From an uncultured Flavobacteriales bacterium (GTDB taxonomy: Bacteria; Bacteroidota; Bacteroidia; Flavobacteriales; BACL11): a stretch of 64,000 bases of DNA. Shown here piece by piece: positions 17,562-27,721 of this stretch. Position 1 is the first letter of the stretch; the number at the start of each line of letters is the position of its first letter. A program made the translations under genes and the position numbers. The stretch is from the NCBI GenBank assembly GCA_905181585.1, contig CAJIYG010000002.1, forward strand, positions 62,001 through 126,000, given 5' to 3'. Under the pieces are notes generated by a model. The model had not been told where the DNA came from and made no database searches. It saw nothing but the letters and a program-made list of their open reading frames with translations.

Positions 17562-18257
17562 ATGATAAAATTAAAAAATATTCACAAATCCTTTAATCAA
17601 AATAAAGCTCTTGATAATCTTTGTTTAGAGGTTAATCCAGGTGAGATTTATGGTCTTTTAGGAGCTAATGGAGCTGGAAAGTCTACTACAATGAATTTAC
17701 TTTTAGGCTTTTTACAGCCAGATAGTGGATCAATTGAAGTATTTGATTCTCAAAATAATTTAAATAACAAAAAAGATAAAATTGGATATATTCCTGAAAA
17801 TGTAAATTTATATCCATACTTAAGTGGAATTGAGAATTTAGATTATTTCTGTAAAATAGCTGGTTTAAAATATAAAAATGAAGAATTAAAAGAATTACTA
17901 TCTGAGTGTGGCTTAGAATCAGATGCTCACAACAAAGTCACTTCTGATTATTCAAAAGGAATGCGCCAGAAAGTAGGAATTGCTATTGCATTAGCAAAAG
18001 ATGCAAGTATTTATTTATTAGATGAGCCTGCAAGTGGATTAGATCCCTTAGCTAGCAATGAGTTGTCAGAGATGTTAAAGAAGCTAGCATCAAAAGGAGC
18101 TACTATTTTAATGGCATCACACGATATATTCAGAGTTAGAGAAACATGTAACAAGATTGGTATTTTAAAAAAAGGTAAGCTTGTCAATGAAATTCTATCT
18201 AAAGACGTTAGTTCCAACCAGCTTGAAGAGATCTATATAAATTTTATGAAAAATTAA
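17562..18257 (+). CDS. ABC transporter ATP-binding protein (ABC-2 type)
   Basis: 231 residues from ATG 17562. This start is preferred to an upstream TTG/ATG inside the regulator because the ABC fold begins with MIKLKNIHKSF. Walker A GANGAGKST (about 37-45), signature YSKGMRQKVGIA, Walker B IYLLDEPASGLDP and the H-loop ASHD are all intact. It powers the two membrane subunits encoded next. Spacing of 25 bp from the Fur gene and 11 bp to the first permease indicates one operon. Confidence 0.9.
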   Translation: MIKLKNIHKSFNQNKALDNLCLEVNPGEIYGLLGANGAGKSTTMNLLLGFLQPDSGSIEVFDSQNNLNNKKDKIGYIPENVNLYPYLSGIENLDYFCKIAGLKYKNEELKELLSECGLESDAHNKVTSDYSKGMRQKVGIAIALAKDASIYLLDEPASGLDPLASNELSEMLKKLASKGATILMASHDIFRVRETCNKIGILKKGKLVNEILSKDVSSNQLEEIYINFMKN

Positions 18258-18268
18258 TCTTTTAGTTT

Positions 18269-19678
18269 ATGATAAATATTTTAGTAAATGAGTGGAAAGG
18301 GTTTTTTAGAAATAAATTATTTGTTTTTTTAAGTTTATTCTTTCTGATTTCTTTGTGTGTAGTGACATTCTTTGGGATTATTCAAAATGAGAAACAGCTT
18401 GAAGAACAAAAAATAGCTCAAGAACATATTAGATTACAATGGGATCAAATGGAGCCCTCAAACCCACATAGTGCTGCACATTTTGGAAGTTATGCTTTTA
18501 AATCTACTTCTATTCTAAATAGTATTGACGAAGGAATTAATGCTGTTACAGGAAATGTTCTTAGACTAGAGGGTCATAAACAAAATGATGTAGTTTTTTC
18601 TGAAGCATCTCAATCATTACTTATTTCAAAATTTGGAAAGTTAAAGCCTGCCTTGATTTTTCAATTTATTATTCCATTATTTTTAATTTTCTTTTCTTTT
18701 AATAGTTATACCTCAGAAAGAAGTAACGGGAGACTTAAGCTTTTGCTTATACAGGGAGCAAGCTTAAGACAGATAGTTTTTTCTAAAGTTTTTAGTATAT
18801 GGGTAATTGGAATAGTTTTATTACTAGCATCTATTATAGTTCAGTTTGTTTTTAATAGTACTGAATTAAGCTCAGATACTTTCTTGAGACTTATTCTATT
18901 GCTTTTCACTTATGCTATTTACTTTTTTATAATAGTTACTCTTACAGTTTTATTGTCTGTTATTTTTAAAAATAGTACAGCAGCTTTATCTGTAACTATT
19001 TTAATATGGGTTATTTGGACTATCTTTTTACCATCAATAATTGGTAAAACAGCTGAAGAAATTTCTCCACTTCCTACAAGAATTGATTTTAAAGAATCAA
19101 TGGCTTCTGATAGATCTAAGGGAATTGATGGTCATAATCCTCGTGGAGATAGGCGGCAAGCTTTAGAAAAAGCTACCTTAGAAAAATATAATGTAGAAAA
19201 ACTTAAAGATTTGCCAATTAATTTTTCTGGTATTCTCATGCAAGAAGATGAGGAATATGGAAATAAAGTATGGGATAAACATTTTGGAAGTTTATATGAT
19301 CAGCTTAAATCACAAAAAAATATTTACCAAATTAGTGGTTTTGTTAATCCTTTTATTTCTTTACAAAACCTAAGTATGGGAACATCTGGTACAGATATGT
19401 ATCATCATTTAGATTTTTTAAGTCAAGCTGAAAAATATAGAAGAGTATTTATTAAGTCTTTAAACGATGAGTATGCATTTGGTGGCTCGAAAACAGGACA
19501 AAGAGGATGGAAAGCAAGTAATGAGTTTTTTAGATCTGTTAAAGAGTTTCAATATCAGAACCCAACTTTTTCTTCATTTTATTCAAAATATATAATTGAC
19601 TTTTTAATCCTTTTATTTTGGGTATCTATGCTTGTTATTTTTCTTTCTTTTTCATCACGAAAAACTTTAGATATATGA
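18269..19678 (+). CDS. ABC-2 permease with large extracytoplasmic domain (DUF3526-like), subunit 1
   Basis: A 469-residue membrane protein. It has an N-terminal span (residues about 15-35), a long outer loop, a block of four or five spans (about 130-265), a second large soluble region (270-435) and a last span. NSYTSERSNGRLKLLL following the second span is the usual cytoplasmic coupling helix of ABC-2 permeases. The layout recalls DUF3526 permeases of Bacteroidota. The substrate is unknown. The gene overlaps the next by four bases (ATGA). Confidence 0.75.
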   Translation: MINILVNEWKGFFRNKLFVFLSLFFLISLCVVTFFGIIQNEKQLEEQKIAQEHIRLQWDQMEPSNPHSAAHFGSYAFKSTSILNSIDEGINAVTGNVLRLEGHKQNDVVFSEASQSLLISKFGKLKPALIFQFIIPLFLIFFSFNSYTSERSNGRLKLLLIQGASLRQIVFSKVFSIWVIGIVLLLASIIVQFVFNSTELSSDTFLRLILLLFTYAIYFFIIVTLTVLLSVIFKNSTAALSVTILIWVIWTIFLPSIIGKTAEEISPLPTRIDFKESMASDRSKGIDGHNPRGDRRQALEKATLEKYNVEKLKDLPINFSGILMQEDEEYGNKVWDKHFGSLYDQLKSQKNIYQISGFVNPFISLQNLSMGTSGTDMYHHLDFLSQAEKYRRVFIKSLNDEYAFGGSKTGQRGWKASNEFFRSVKEFQYQNPTFSSFYSKYIIDFLILLFWVSMLVIFLSFSSRKTLDI

Positions 19679-20988
19679 AAATGTTAAATATCTTTCTTTA
19701 TGAATTTAAGCACTTTATAAAAAGTAAAGCAAAACTATTTACTTATTTATTTTTTGTCTTAGCTTGTATTTATTCAATTTATAATGGCTTTAACTTACAA
19801 AATAATCATCTTTCTACTATTGAAAATATTCAACAACAAGATGATGAGAATATTTCACAAGTTGTTAATTGGTTTAAGAATGGAGAAACAGGTCCAAAAG
19901 ATAGAGATTGGATAGACGTCACAGATCCATATTGGTGCATGAGATACTCTCCAACTTATGTAGTTAAAAACCCATCTTCACTTTTACCTCTTGGACTGGG
20001 ACAATCTGAACAATATGGATACTATAAAAAAGTGACTATTTGGAGCTCGCCATTTGATAGTGATATAGTAGAAGAAATTTCTAATTATGAAAGATTAATA
20101 AATGGAAATATTGACTTTTCTTTTCTCATACTTTTTTTACTTCCTTTACTACTTATTATTTTGACATATAATTTAAATGGATTAGAAAAGGATTTAAAAT
20201 TTGATAATCTTATTGCAATACAGACTGGAAATTCAAAAAATTGGATTCTTTACAGATTAATTTTCTATACAACTCTTTTACTAACCACAGTAAATGCTTT
20301 AATTATTAGCGTTGTCTTTATAAATAATATTCTAATTGCTGATGCTGTAGATCTAATTCTATTATCAAATTTATATATTTTCCTTTTTATAATTCCTTTT
20401 TATTTTATTATTGTCTTTAGCTCTTCAAGTACATCAATTGCATTTAAAATGATAAGTATTTGGTTGATGTTATGTGTTTTAATTCCAGGATCAGTTCATC
20501 AATACGTTAGCTTAAAGTATCCACCTAATTACATGACAGATTTTCTAGATGCAAATAGAAAAGATACTTACGCTGTATTTAAACTGCCAAAAGAAGAATT
20601 ACATCATCTACTAATGGGCATTTATCTTGATTTAGATACTACAAAGCAAGGGCAAGACTCCATAATAAACAGAACAATAGTTCGAAATACAATGAGCGCT
20701 ATAGTAAATCAAATCAATATTAATGCAATAAATAAAATAGAGCAACAAAATGATTCTAAAAATGATCTTATAATAGGTTCTTATTGGTTTAACCCTGTTT
20801 CATATTTTCAAAATGAATGGAATACTTTAACATCAACAGATTATAATTCCTATAAAGATTATCGAAAAGATATTCAGTATGCAGTAGATAATAAGCTTGA
20901 GTTACTCACTTTTGAATCATGGGATCAAAGAAAAGTTAACTCTAAAGTCTATGATAAATATTTGGATAAATTAAAATCTACTAGATAA
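19675..20988 (+). CDS. ABC-2 permease with large extracytoplasmic domain, subunit 2
   Basis: A 437-residue membrane protein starting at the ATG that overlaps the preceding stop. It has the same plan as subunit 1: first span (about 17-35), outer domain with a DWIDVTDPYWCMRYSP segment, a central bundle of five spans (about 145-280) and a C-terminal soluble part without a tail. GLEKDLKFDNLIAIQTGN resembles the coupling helix. The two permeases probably form a heterodimer with the ATPase. The stop at 20988 is followed by an 84-bp spacer. Confidence 0.75.
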   Translation: MKMLNIFLYEFKHFIKSKAKLFTYLFFVLACIYSIYNGFNLQNNHLSTIENIQQQDDENISQVVNWFKNGETGPKDRDWIDVTDPYWCMRYSPTYVVKNPSSLLPLGLGQSEQYGYYKKVTIWSSPFDSDIVEEISNYERLINGNIDFSFLILFLLPLLLIILTYNLNGLEKDLKFDNLIAIQTGNSKNWILYRLIFYTTLLLTTVNALIISVVFINNILIADAVDLILLSNLYIFLFIIPFYFIIVFSSSSTSIAFKMISIWLMLCVLIPGSVHQYVSLKYPPNYMTDFLDANRKDTYAVFKLPKEELHHLLMGIYLDLDTTKQGQDSIINRTIVRNTMSAIVNQININAINKIEQQNDSKNDLIIGSYWFNPVSYFQNEWNTLTSTDYNSYKDYRKDIQYAVDNKLELLTFESWDQRKVNSKVYDKYLDKLKSTR

Positions 20989-21072
20989 TTATTTTTTTCT
21001 TTATCTTGCAGTTTAATTATTGCTCATAATTCAACAATAAAAGCTTAAATTTTTAATTAAAAATAGCAAATA

Positions 21073-21804
21073 ATGATAAAATCAGGTAATCCTGCATTAA
21101 ATAAAAAGACCTTTGAAAATTTAATTGCTTCCCCACAAGGAGTTATGACTATTGACGGTGCAGTTAATAAAACAGCGATTAGTATGGGTATACTATTAAT
21201 TGCTGCCTACTATACTTATACTAATGCCATTCTTGATTATGTTATAATAGGTTTTGTAGGTGGATTTATTGTAGCTCTTGTTACGATATTTAAGAAAGAG
21301 TGGTCAGCTACCACAGTGCCTATATATGCTTTACTTGAAGGACTAGCACTTGGAGGTATTTCAAAAATATATGCTGATGCCTTTGAACCTGGAATTGTTC
21401 CTCAGGCAATTATGCTTACTCTAGGGATTTTATCTGCTCTTTTATTTGCTTATAAATCAAAAATAATTCAACCAACAGAAAATTTTAAATTAGGACTTTT
21501 TGCTGCTACGGCTGGAATTGGAGTTGTGTACCTAATTAGCTTTCTAATGAGTATGTTTGGAAGTGGAGGGCTTCCTGTAATGAACCCTGCCAATTCATCT
21601 ATGTTAAGTATTGGCTTTTCGCTTTTTGTTGTAGTCATTGCTTCTCTAAATTTAGTGATGGATTTTGATTTTATTGAAACAGGAGCTGCTAATGGAGCTC
21701 CTAAATATATGGAGTGGTACGGTGCATTTGGCTTAATGGTTACTCTAATCTGGCTTTATCTTGAAATATTAAGGTTACTTGCTAAGCTTAGCTCAAGAAG
21801 ATAA
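21073..21804 (+). CDS. Bax inhibitor-1/YccA-family membrane protein
   Basis: A 243-residue protein with seven predicted membrane segments. It starts with the family's NPALNKKTFENL segment and contains ALLEGLALGGISKIYA and the conserved last acidic region (MDFDFIETGAANGAPKYMEWYGAFGLMVTL, in parts). BI-1/YccA/YbhL homologues are linked to calcium leak or FtsH modulation; the bacterial role is not settled. It is followed after 6 bp by the tagged esterase gene. Confidence 0.88.
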   Translation: MIKSGNPALNKKTFENLIASPQGVMTIDGAVNKTAISMGILLIAAYYTYTNAILDYVIIGFVGGFIVALVTIFKKEWSATTVPIYALLEGLALGGISKIYADAFEPGIVPQAIMLTLGILSALLFAYKSKIIQPTENFKLGLFAATAGIGVVYLISFLMSMFGSGGLPVMNPANSSMLSIGFSLFVVVIASLNLVMDFDFIETGAANGAPKYMEWYGAFGLMVTLIWLYLEILRLLAKLSSRR

Positions 21805-21810
21805 TATTTT

Positions 21811-22818
21811 ATGATGAAAAAAATACTACTTATTTTATTTTGTTTGCCAATGATTTCATTTGGACAGCAAAACTTTAATTTTTTACATGATGGTTTAAGC
21901 AGAGAATATATTTATTATTCACCAAGCAATTTAGCTCCAAATGCTCCTTTAGTTTTTGTTGCACATGGATTTACAGGCTCTGCCCAAGGAATTATGTCTT
22001 ACTCTGGCATGAATAATATAGCTGATCAAAATGGTTTTGCTGTTTGCTATCCACAGGGGACTTCTGATTTTTGGGGAGATAATTTTTGGAATGTTGGTTA
22101 TGATTTTCATTCTGGTGTTAATATTGATGATGTTGATTTTTTAGAAAGTTTAGCTGTTTATTTACAATCTACTTACCAACTTAGTTCATCTAACACTTTT
22201 TTTACTGGAATGTCCAATGGAGGGGAGATGTGTTACTTATTAGCCTTTGATGGCTCTAATGTTTTTAAAGCTTTTGCTCCTGTAGCTGGAACAGTTTTTC
22301 CAAATGGATTAATAAATAATCTTTTTACTTCAAATTTTTCTATTCCTTTCTTTGTAACGCATGGACTAAATGATAATGTGACATATTTTGGTGGTGATGT
22401 AAATGATCAGTACTGGGGCCCTTATTTGTCTGTTGATACTTTGGTAAATTTTTGGGTTAATTATAATTCTCTTACAAGTCTTAATATTGACACATTTCCT
22501 GATTTAAATAATAATGGTAAAATAACAATAAGTAAGAAATACTCCTCATTTGCTTCAAACAGTAATGATGTATGGTTATATACACATCAAAATGGACATA
22601 ATTGGGGGTCTGATGCAGATATGGTAATTGAGCAAGAAATATGGGATTTTTTCTCACTTTTTTCTAATAACCCATCTGAAATTCATGAATTTAATTCATC
22701 AAATAAGCTTATTTCAATAACTAATTTATTAGGTCAAAAAGTAATTGATAAAAAAAATTCTGTTCTTTTCTATAATTATAATAATGGAACAGTTGAAAAG
22801 AAGGTTATTATTGACTGA
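21811..22818 (+). CDS. Secreted PHB-depolymerase-family esterase with short tag
   Basis: A 335-residue exported hydrolase (start at 21811 or the ATG three bases later). It has LVFVAHGFTGSAQG (oxyanion strand), nucleophile elbow GMSNGGEMC with Ser135, THGLNDNVT (acid) and HQNGHNWGS (His). It is a paralogue of the enzyme at 14466 with the same catalytic order. The C-terminus has the short tag in a diverged form (LLGQK, then VLFYNYNNGTVEKKVIID). Secreted ester or polyester hydrolase, substrate unknown. Confidence 0.83.
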   Translation: MMKKILLILFCLPMISFGQQNFNFLHDGLSREYIYYSPSNLAPNAPLVFVAHGFTGSAQGIMSYSGMNNIADQNGFAVCYPQGTSDFWGDNFWNVGYDFHSGVNIDDVDFLESLAVYLQSTYQLSSSNTFFTGMSNGGEMCYLLAFDGSNVFKAFAPVAGTVFPNGLINNLFTSNFSIPFFVTHGLNDNVTYFGGDVNDQYWGPYLSVDTLVNFWVNYNSLTSLNIDTFPDLNNNGKITISKKYSSFASNSNDVWLYTHQNGHNWGSDADMVIEQEIWDFFSLFSNNPSEIHEFNSSNKLISITNLLGQKVIDKKNSVLFYNYNNGTVEKKVIID

Positions 22819-22935
22819 TTTTAAAGAGATTACATCTTTACTTAAACAGTTAAATTTAAATTTCATATACTTAAAAAATCATAAAAAAATCATTTTTCGC
22901 ATTAGAAATTAAGAATGTTATTTTAATTTTATAGC

Positions 22936-24674
22936 ATGAAAAATTTACTCTTAATATTTTCTTTTATTACCATTAATTTCTATAACTCAGAATTGGACTA
23001 ATTCATCAAATTTTATTGGAGAAGGAAGGCATCATCCAATTACATTTTCAAATGATGATTATGGATTTGTTGTTTCTGGAAGTTATTTAAATAATATGTT
23101 CAAGTATGATAAAATAAATGATTCTTGGAGTCAGTTACAAGATTTTCCTGGATCTGGGCGAGGCTATGGTTATGCTGTTTCATATAATAATAAGGCTTAT
23201 GTAGGCTTTGGTTCTACTGATAACGGTTCTTTTCCTACGGATTGGTGGGAGTATGACATGTTAAATGATATATGGACACAAAAATCAAGTTTCACTGGAG
23301 ATGGTAGGAACCATCCAGCGATGATTTTAGTAAATAATAAGATTTATGTTGGATGTGGTAGTAACAATAATGGTAACTTAGGTGACTGGTGGGAGTATGA
23401 TATAAGTCAAGATAGTTGGAATCAAAAAAATAATTTTATTGGAAATAATAGACATCATCCTTATTACTTTGGAATAGGAGATTATGCTTATGTTGGTTTT
23501 GGTCACGGAAGTATGATTGGCCCTGGTACTAATCCTTCTTCAAATGCCTATATTTATAATGATTTTTATAGATATGATCCAATCAATGATAGTTGGTTGC
23601 AATTAGCAGATTTTCCATCTGAAGCAAGAGTAGCTGGAACTCAATTTGCTTATAATGGAAAAGGATATATTTTAAGTGGTGATGGAGACGATCATAATCC
23701 ATTAGGATATGGAGAATTTTGGCAATATAATCCATTAAATGATTCCTGGCTTCAATTACCTTCTCACCCTGGAGATGCTATTTGGGCTCCTGGAAGTTTT
23801 GTTATTGGTTGCGATGCTTATTTTCTTTTAGGGCAAAATAATAATTACAACACTCCATCTTTTCCAGTTTCGACTTAAAATATAAGTTAGATCAGACCTG
23901 TGGATGTATAGATTCCTTAGCATATAATTTTTCAAATATCGCAGTAACTGACGATGGGAGTTGTTGTTATATTAGTGGATGTACAGACCCTTTATCTTAT
24001 AATTTTGACCCAACTGCTTGCTTTGATGATGGAAATTGTGTTACAGCAGTATTAGGATGTATGAATTCCACTGCATCTAATTATAATTCAAATGCAAATG
24101 TCAGTTCATTTAATGGAGGTGCATTAGATAATAATATTGGAAGTGGTTCATTTTTTTACAACGATCAATATTTAATTTTTGATAGTTATGATAATTGCTT
24201 AATTAGATCCTGTGATGTGTTTTTAGAAAATTCAAAATCATTAACTTTTGAGCTGCGCAATGATAATGGTGTTGTTATTGATGATACTACACTTTATGTT
24301 TTTGCAGGAAAACAAAATATTATTTTAAATTTTAATGTTAACAATATCTTCAAACTTACAACTTGGAGTTTCTGATAATAATTCAGGTCTTTTCAGAAAT
24401 GAAACTGGTGCAGCCTTTCCTTATAATATCGCTGACATGATAAGTATCACTGGATCGAGCGCTTCTCAGCCTGGTTATTATTATTTTTATTATAATATTG
24501 AAGTTGAATCACTATGTTTAAATACTACTAATATTAATAATATTATTAATTCAGATAAATCTTTAATAAGAAGAACTAATGTACTTGGTTCTGAAATTAA
24601 CAAAGAAAAAAACACCATATTTTTTAATATTTATGATGATGGATCAGTTGAGAAAAATGATAATTTTAGAGTAG
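22936..24674 (+). pseudogene. Kelch-repeat surface protein with GCTD repeats and short tag, frameshifted
   Basis: A signal peptide starts at 22936. A first shift near 22965 leads to the frame with several kelch-like units (KYDKINDSWSQL, WWEYDMLNDIWTQK, WWEYDISQDSWNQK, FYRYDPINDSWLQL). At about 23868 one lost T moves the frame to GCxD...DDGSC repeats (23899-24110). Another shift near 24345 leads to the final domain. One extra base near 24658 converts the expected VEKKIILE ending (stop 24672-24674) into VEKNDNF. Four single-base repairs give one protein of about 578 residues ending in FFNIYDDGSVEKK. Confidence 0.72.
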
Positions 24675-24698
24675 TTTTTACTAGAATTTTTTTAATAA

Positions 24699-25910
24699 TT
24701 AAAGTATTTCTAAATCTTTCATACATTTAAATATTGTTCTATATGTTCTAGTAATATCATGATCAATACCGATAGAAATCCTTACTAAACTATCCGAAAG
24801 TCCCATTTCTTTTCTTTCTTCATCCGGTATTTCAGATGAAGTTGATAGTCCTGGAGCAGAAAATAATGTTTTGTAAAATCCTAAACTAACTGCGAGATAA
24901 CCTAAATTAGAATTTTGCATTTCTTCCATTAATTTATTTGCTTGTTCTTTTGTTTTTGCATCAATAACAAAAATTCCCCCAAAGCCAAACCCATCGTTCA
25001 TACAATTGGTCATCATTTTGTGTTGAGGGTGAGAACTTAGTCCTGGGTACATTACTTTTAAACCATCTTTTTGAAATGAGCTTGCTAAGAACATGGCATT
25101 TTCAGAGTGTTTTTTCATTCTTAAATGCAGTGTTCTTATATTTTTAAGTATGCTAGCAGAACGCATTGAGTCCATCACAGGGCCCAACAGCATGGCACTT
25201 CCTGAGTTTACATCAATCAAGTCACTTATAAATTCTTCGTCTGAGCAGATAACTCCGCCGACAGTATCTGATGTACCGTTAATAAACTTTGTTAGTGAAT
25301 GAATTACCACATCAGCTCCCATTTTTGCAGGTGAGAAAATCATTGGTGTAAATGTATTATCTACTACTAATTTAATATTATACTTTTTTGCGAGTTTAGA
25401 AATTGCATTAATATCTGAAACTTCAAGTAAAGGGTTACTCATTGTTTCACAAAAAATTATTTTTGTTTTTTCTGTTATTGCTGATTCAATTTGATCAATT
25501 TTTGTTGTATCAACAAATGTTGTTTTAATTTTAAATTTTGGCAAATAATTTTTCATAAAAGCATATGTTCCACCATAAATGGTTCTGCTACTAACAATTT
25601 CATCATTACTGCTGCATATTTGTAAAATTGTTGAGCTAATTGCTCCCATTCCAGAGGCTGATAGTATTGCTCCCTTAGTGTATTCCATTTCAGAAATTGC
25701 TTGTCCTAAATAAGAATTTGATGGGTTTGTATGACGAGAATAGAGATAACATCCTTGTCGTGTACCTTCAAAGACATCTCCCATAGTTTTTCCAGCTAAG
25801 TATGTAAATGTAGAAGAATCTGCAATTGATGGATTTACTCCTCCAAATTCTCCAAAAAATTGTAAATCTTGGATTTTATTAGCTGGATTTTGATTTTTTT
25901 CACTTTTCAT
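24699..25910 (-). CDS. Cys/Met metabolism PLP-dependent enzyme
   Basis: A 403-residue member of the cystathionine gamma-synthase/lyase family. It has the YSRHTNPS motif (about 57-64), the PLP-contact VVDNTFTPM and the Schiff-base lysine K208 in VIHSLTKFINGTSD. Candidate reactions include methionine gamma-lyase and cystathionine gamma-lyase/synthase. The Cys that marks classical methionine gamma-lyases, just before the TFAF-type motif, is Gly here (YGGTYAF), so I leave the substrate open. It converges on the broken kelch gene; the upstream 113 bp contain its promoter. Confidence 0.85.
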   Translation of the reverse strand: MKSEKNQNPANKIQDLQFFGEFGGVNPSIADSSTFTYLAGKTMGDVFEGTRQGCYLYSRHTNPSNSYLGQAISEMEYTKGAILSASGMGAISSTILQICSSNDEIVSSRTIYGGTYAFMKNYLPKFKIKTTFVDTTKIDQIESAITEKTKIIFCETMSNPLLEVSDINAISKLAKKYNIKLVVDNTFTPMIFSPAKMGADVVIHSLTKFINGTSDTVGGVICSDEEFISDLIDVNSGSAMLLGPVMDSMRSASILKNIRTLHLRMKKHSENAMFLASSFQKDGLKVMYPGLSSHPQHKMMTNCMNDGFGFGGIFVIDAKTKEQANKLMEEMQNSNLGYLAVSLGFYKTLFSAPGLSTSSEIPDEERKEMGLSDSLVRISIGIDHDITRTYRTIFKCMKDLEIL

Positions 25911-26023
25911 TCTAATTTTTTTTTACTCAAGTGCGAATTTAATATTGTTTTACTTAAGTGGAAGATTATTTGTAGTAATCTCAGAAAAATTATAGATTAG
26001 CAATAAATTATAAAAAAAAAAAA

Positions 26024-26524
26024 ATGAGAAATTTATTAATATTATCAGTTATAGTTATTTTATCTTCTTGTACTCAATCAGATAATTTAGCTTTATATAA
26101 CACAAATTTAGAAGTAGCTAAAAAAGCAATGTCTTGTTATGAAACTCCAACAGATTTTGAAACATTTAAGTCTTTAGTTAGTGAGGATGTTAAGCATCAA
26201 TCTCCTATGTATGGTCAGGGAGTTGTTGATTATGATGGTGTCTTAGGTCAAGCAAGTTTTTACATGCAAGGCTTTACTAACGTAAAATTTGAAAATGCAG
26301 TATGGTTACCTGGTGTTGACACTACATCTCTAACTAATAATGGAAGTGTAAGAGTTTATGGTACTTGGTCTGGTGAGAGTCTTGAAACAGGAAAGTCTTT
26401 CTCAGTTGATTCTTATCATTACTTCGACGTTAAAGAAGGTAAAATAATTTCATCTGGTGATTACTTTGATGCTACAGGAATGGTTATGGCTGTTTCATCT
26501 CCAGCTTCTATGGATGAAGAATAG
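26024..26524 (+). CDS. Lipoprotein with NTF2/SnoaL-like domain
   Basis: A 166-residue protein with signal peptide and lipobox ILSSC (Cys16). An alpha+beta cone fold of the NTF2-like type follows (ETFKSLVSEDVKHQSPMYG helix, then strands FENAVWLPGVDT, GSVRVYGTWSG, YHYFDVKEGKI). Such domains bind small ligands or act as isomerases; none can be chosen here. A related lipoprotein lies at 40671. It is followed by a strong terminator and so is probably monocistronic. Confidence 0.7.
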   Translation: MRNLLILSVIVILSSCTQSDNLALYNTNLEVAKKAMSCYETPTDFETFKSLVSEDVKHQSPMYGQGVVDYDGVLGQASFYMQGFTNVKFENAVWLPGVDTTSLTNNGSVRVYGTWSGESLETGKSFSVDSYHYFDVKEGKIISSGDYFDATGMVMAVSSPASMDEE

Positions 26525-26548
26525 TTTAAAAGAATATTTTTAATAATG

Positions 26549-26579
26549 AAAGCCTTGAATTATATTCAAGGCTTTTTTT
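26549..26579 (+). terminator. Rho-independent terminator after the NTF2-like lipoprotein
   Basis: Perfect 12-bp stem AAAGCCTTGAAT / ATTCAAGGCTTT with a 3-nt loop, followed by a T run. Confidence 0.9.
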
Positions 26580-26971
26580 ATTCACAATCATAATAGACTG
26601 TCCCAAGTGTAATTATTTCACCGTGTGGCAACATTAAATCTGTTGATCCATGAGAATACCAAATTATTTGTTCTTCCTCCTTGTCTCCTAATCGATCAAC
26701 TGATGTCATGCCTCCATATTTGCTGCATACTTCAATATCTGTATTTAATTGATGATCTAAAGTTGATATATTTAAATCAATAAATTCTTGCCAGTTTAAA
26801 TAATTTGAAGAATCAGTTGTGTTATTTTTAGGCAAATCTTGAACAATACTATCAAGTTCATTATTTGTTAAATGTTGTATCAAAGAGTTTTGTACAATCT
26901 TTACATTCAGTTCTTACGCATGAGCTAAGAAAACATAATAAAATACTTATTTTAAAAAGGTTCATTTTCAT
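26578..26971 (-). pseudogene. Lipoprotein of unknown function, split by one frameshift
   Basis: From ATG 26971-26969 the minus strand encodes a lipoprotein signal (MKMNLFKISILLCFLSSC) and reads on for 18 codons to a TAA. The next frame continues, without its own ATG, through LTNNELDSIVQDL to the stop at 26578. One base added or removed in the AAAACTCTTT region (about 26875-26890) would join them into about 131 residues. The second part contains IEVCSKYGGMTSVD and is not a family I know. Confidence 0.6.
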
Positions 26972-26995
26972 ATTAATATTTTTTAGTTTAAAAAT

Positions 26996-27229
26996 CTAAA
27001 TTGATTCAAGATATAGTTTTTCAACTTTATTTCTTGCCCATCTTGTTTTTCTTAAAAATTTTAAAGTTGAATTTATTGACGGGTCACTCTTAAAACAATT
27101 TATATTAATAATTTCTGACAACTCCTCCCATCCATATTTTTTATATAAAAACTCAACTATTGTAGATAATTTTACCCCGTGTAAAGGATTATTAGGTTGT
27201 GATTTAATTTTATTATTTGTCATTAACAT
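26996..27229 (-). CDS. VF530-type (DUF2132) small DNA-binding-like protein
   Basis: A 77-residue protein matching the VF530/DUF2132 pattern: [20 protein letters not shown], then [16 protein letters not shown] at the C-terminus. The structural family is a small alpha-helical fold proposed to bind DNA; cellular function is unknown. Starts at 27229 or an in-frame ATG at 27223 are possible. Its 5' end overlaps the 3' end of the upstream gene by 17 bases, indicating translational coupling. Confidence 0.85.
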   Translation of the reverse strand: MLMTNNKIKSQPNNPLHGVKLSTIVEFLYKKYGWEELSEIININCFKSDPSINSTLKFLRKTRWARNKVEKLYLESI

Positions 27230-27572
27230 TAATTTTAGATAGGTTTTCTCTAGCCAATAGTTTGTTAGAAACTTTATATGTTGCAGAATAATTAAGTTTT
27301 TTTTCAGTAGTCTTAAAAGTTAAAAAAGCTTTTTTATACCACCTAGGGTCAGTTGCTTTTTTTCTAAAATCTTCATTCACTGAAATTGCCTGAGATTTTT
27401 TATTTTTCCAAGTTTCAATAGAGTAAATACTAATGCCATAATGTTCAGCTCTTTCAAGAACAATCTGAAAGTCTTCTTCTGAAAAATAAATAATTTCCTT
27501 TTTCTTAGGGTCTTTATTGAGATTTTTTAAGTCCTTAAATACAATATTGTTTAGAAATTCAGTTTGTTGCAT
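27213..27572 (-). CDS. Hypothetical protein upstream of VF530
   Basis: A 119-residue soluble, highly charged protein without a signal peptide or membrane segment. It contains [22 protein letters not shown] (about residues 32-53, in parts) and [14 protein letters not shown] do not recognise a family. Overlap with the DUF2132 gene suggests the two products are made together. Weak base composition bias is the same as that of its neighbours. Confidence 0.6.
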   Translation of the reverse strand: MQQTEFLNNIVFKDLKNLNKDPKKKEIIYFSEEDFQIVLERAEHYGISIYSIETWKNKKSQAISVNEDFRKKATDPRWYKKAFLTFKTTEKKLNYSATYKVSNKLLARENLSKINVNDK

Positions 27573-27721
27573 TATAAATGATTTTTAATAAAATGATATG
27601 TTTACAAAATTAACTAATCCAAATTTGAAATAAATATTAAATTTTTATTCTTTCTATTATTTTTAATAATGATGAATGAAACTGTGATTTATAAATTAAT
27701 TTTGAATAAAATAATTTAAAG

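Noticed and set aside
24699..25910. Definite methionine gamma-lyase assignment
   Set aside because: The Cys of the YGCTFAF-type motif is replaced by Gly (YGGTYAF), so only the broader Cys/Met PLP family is supported.
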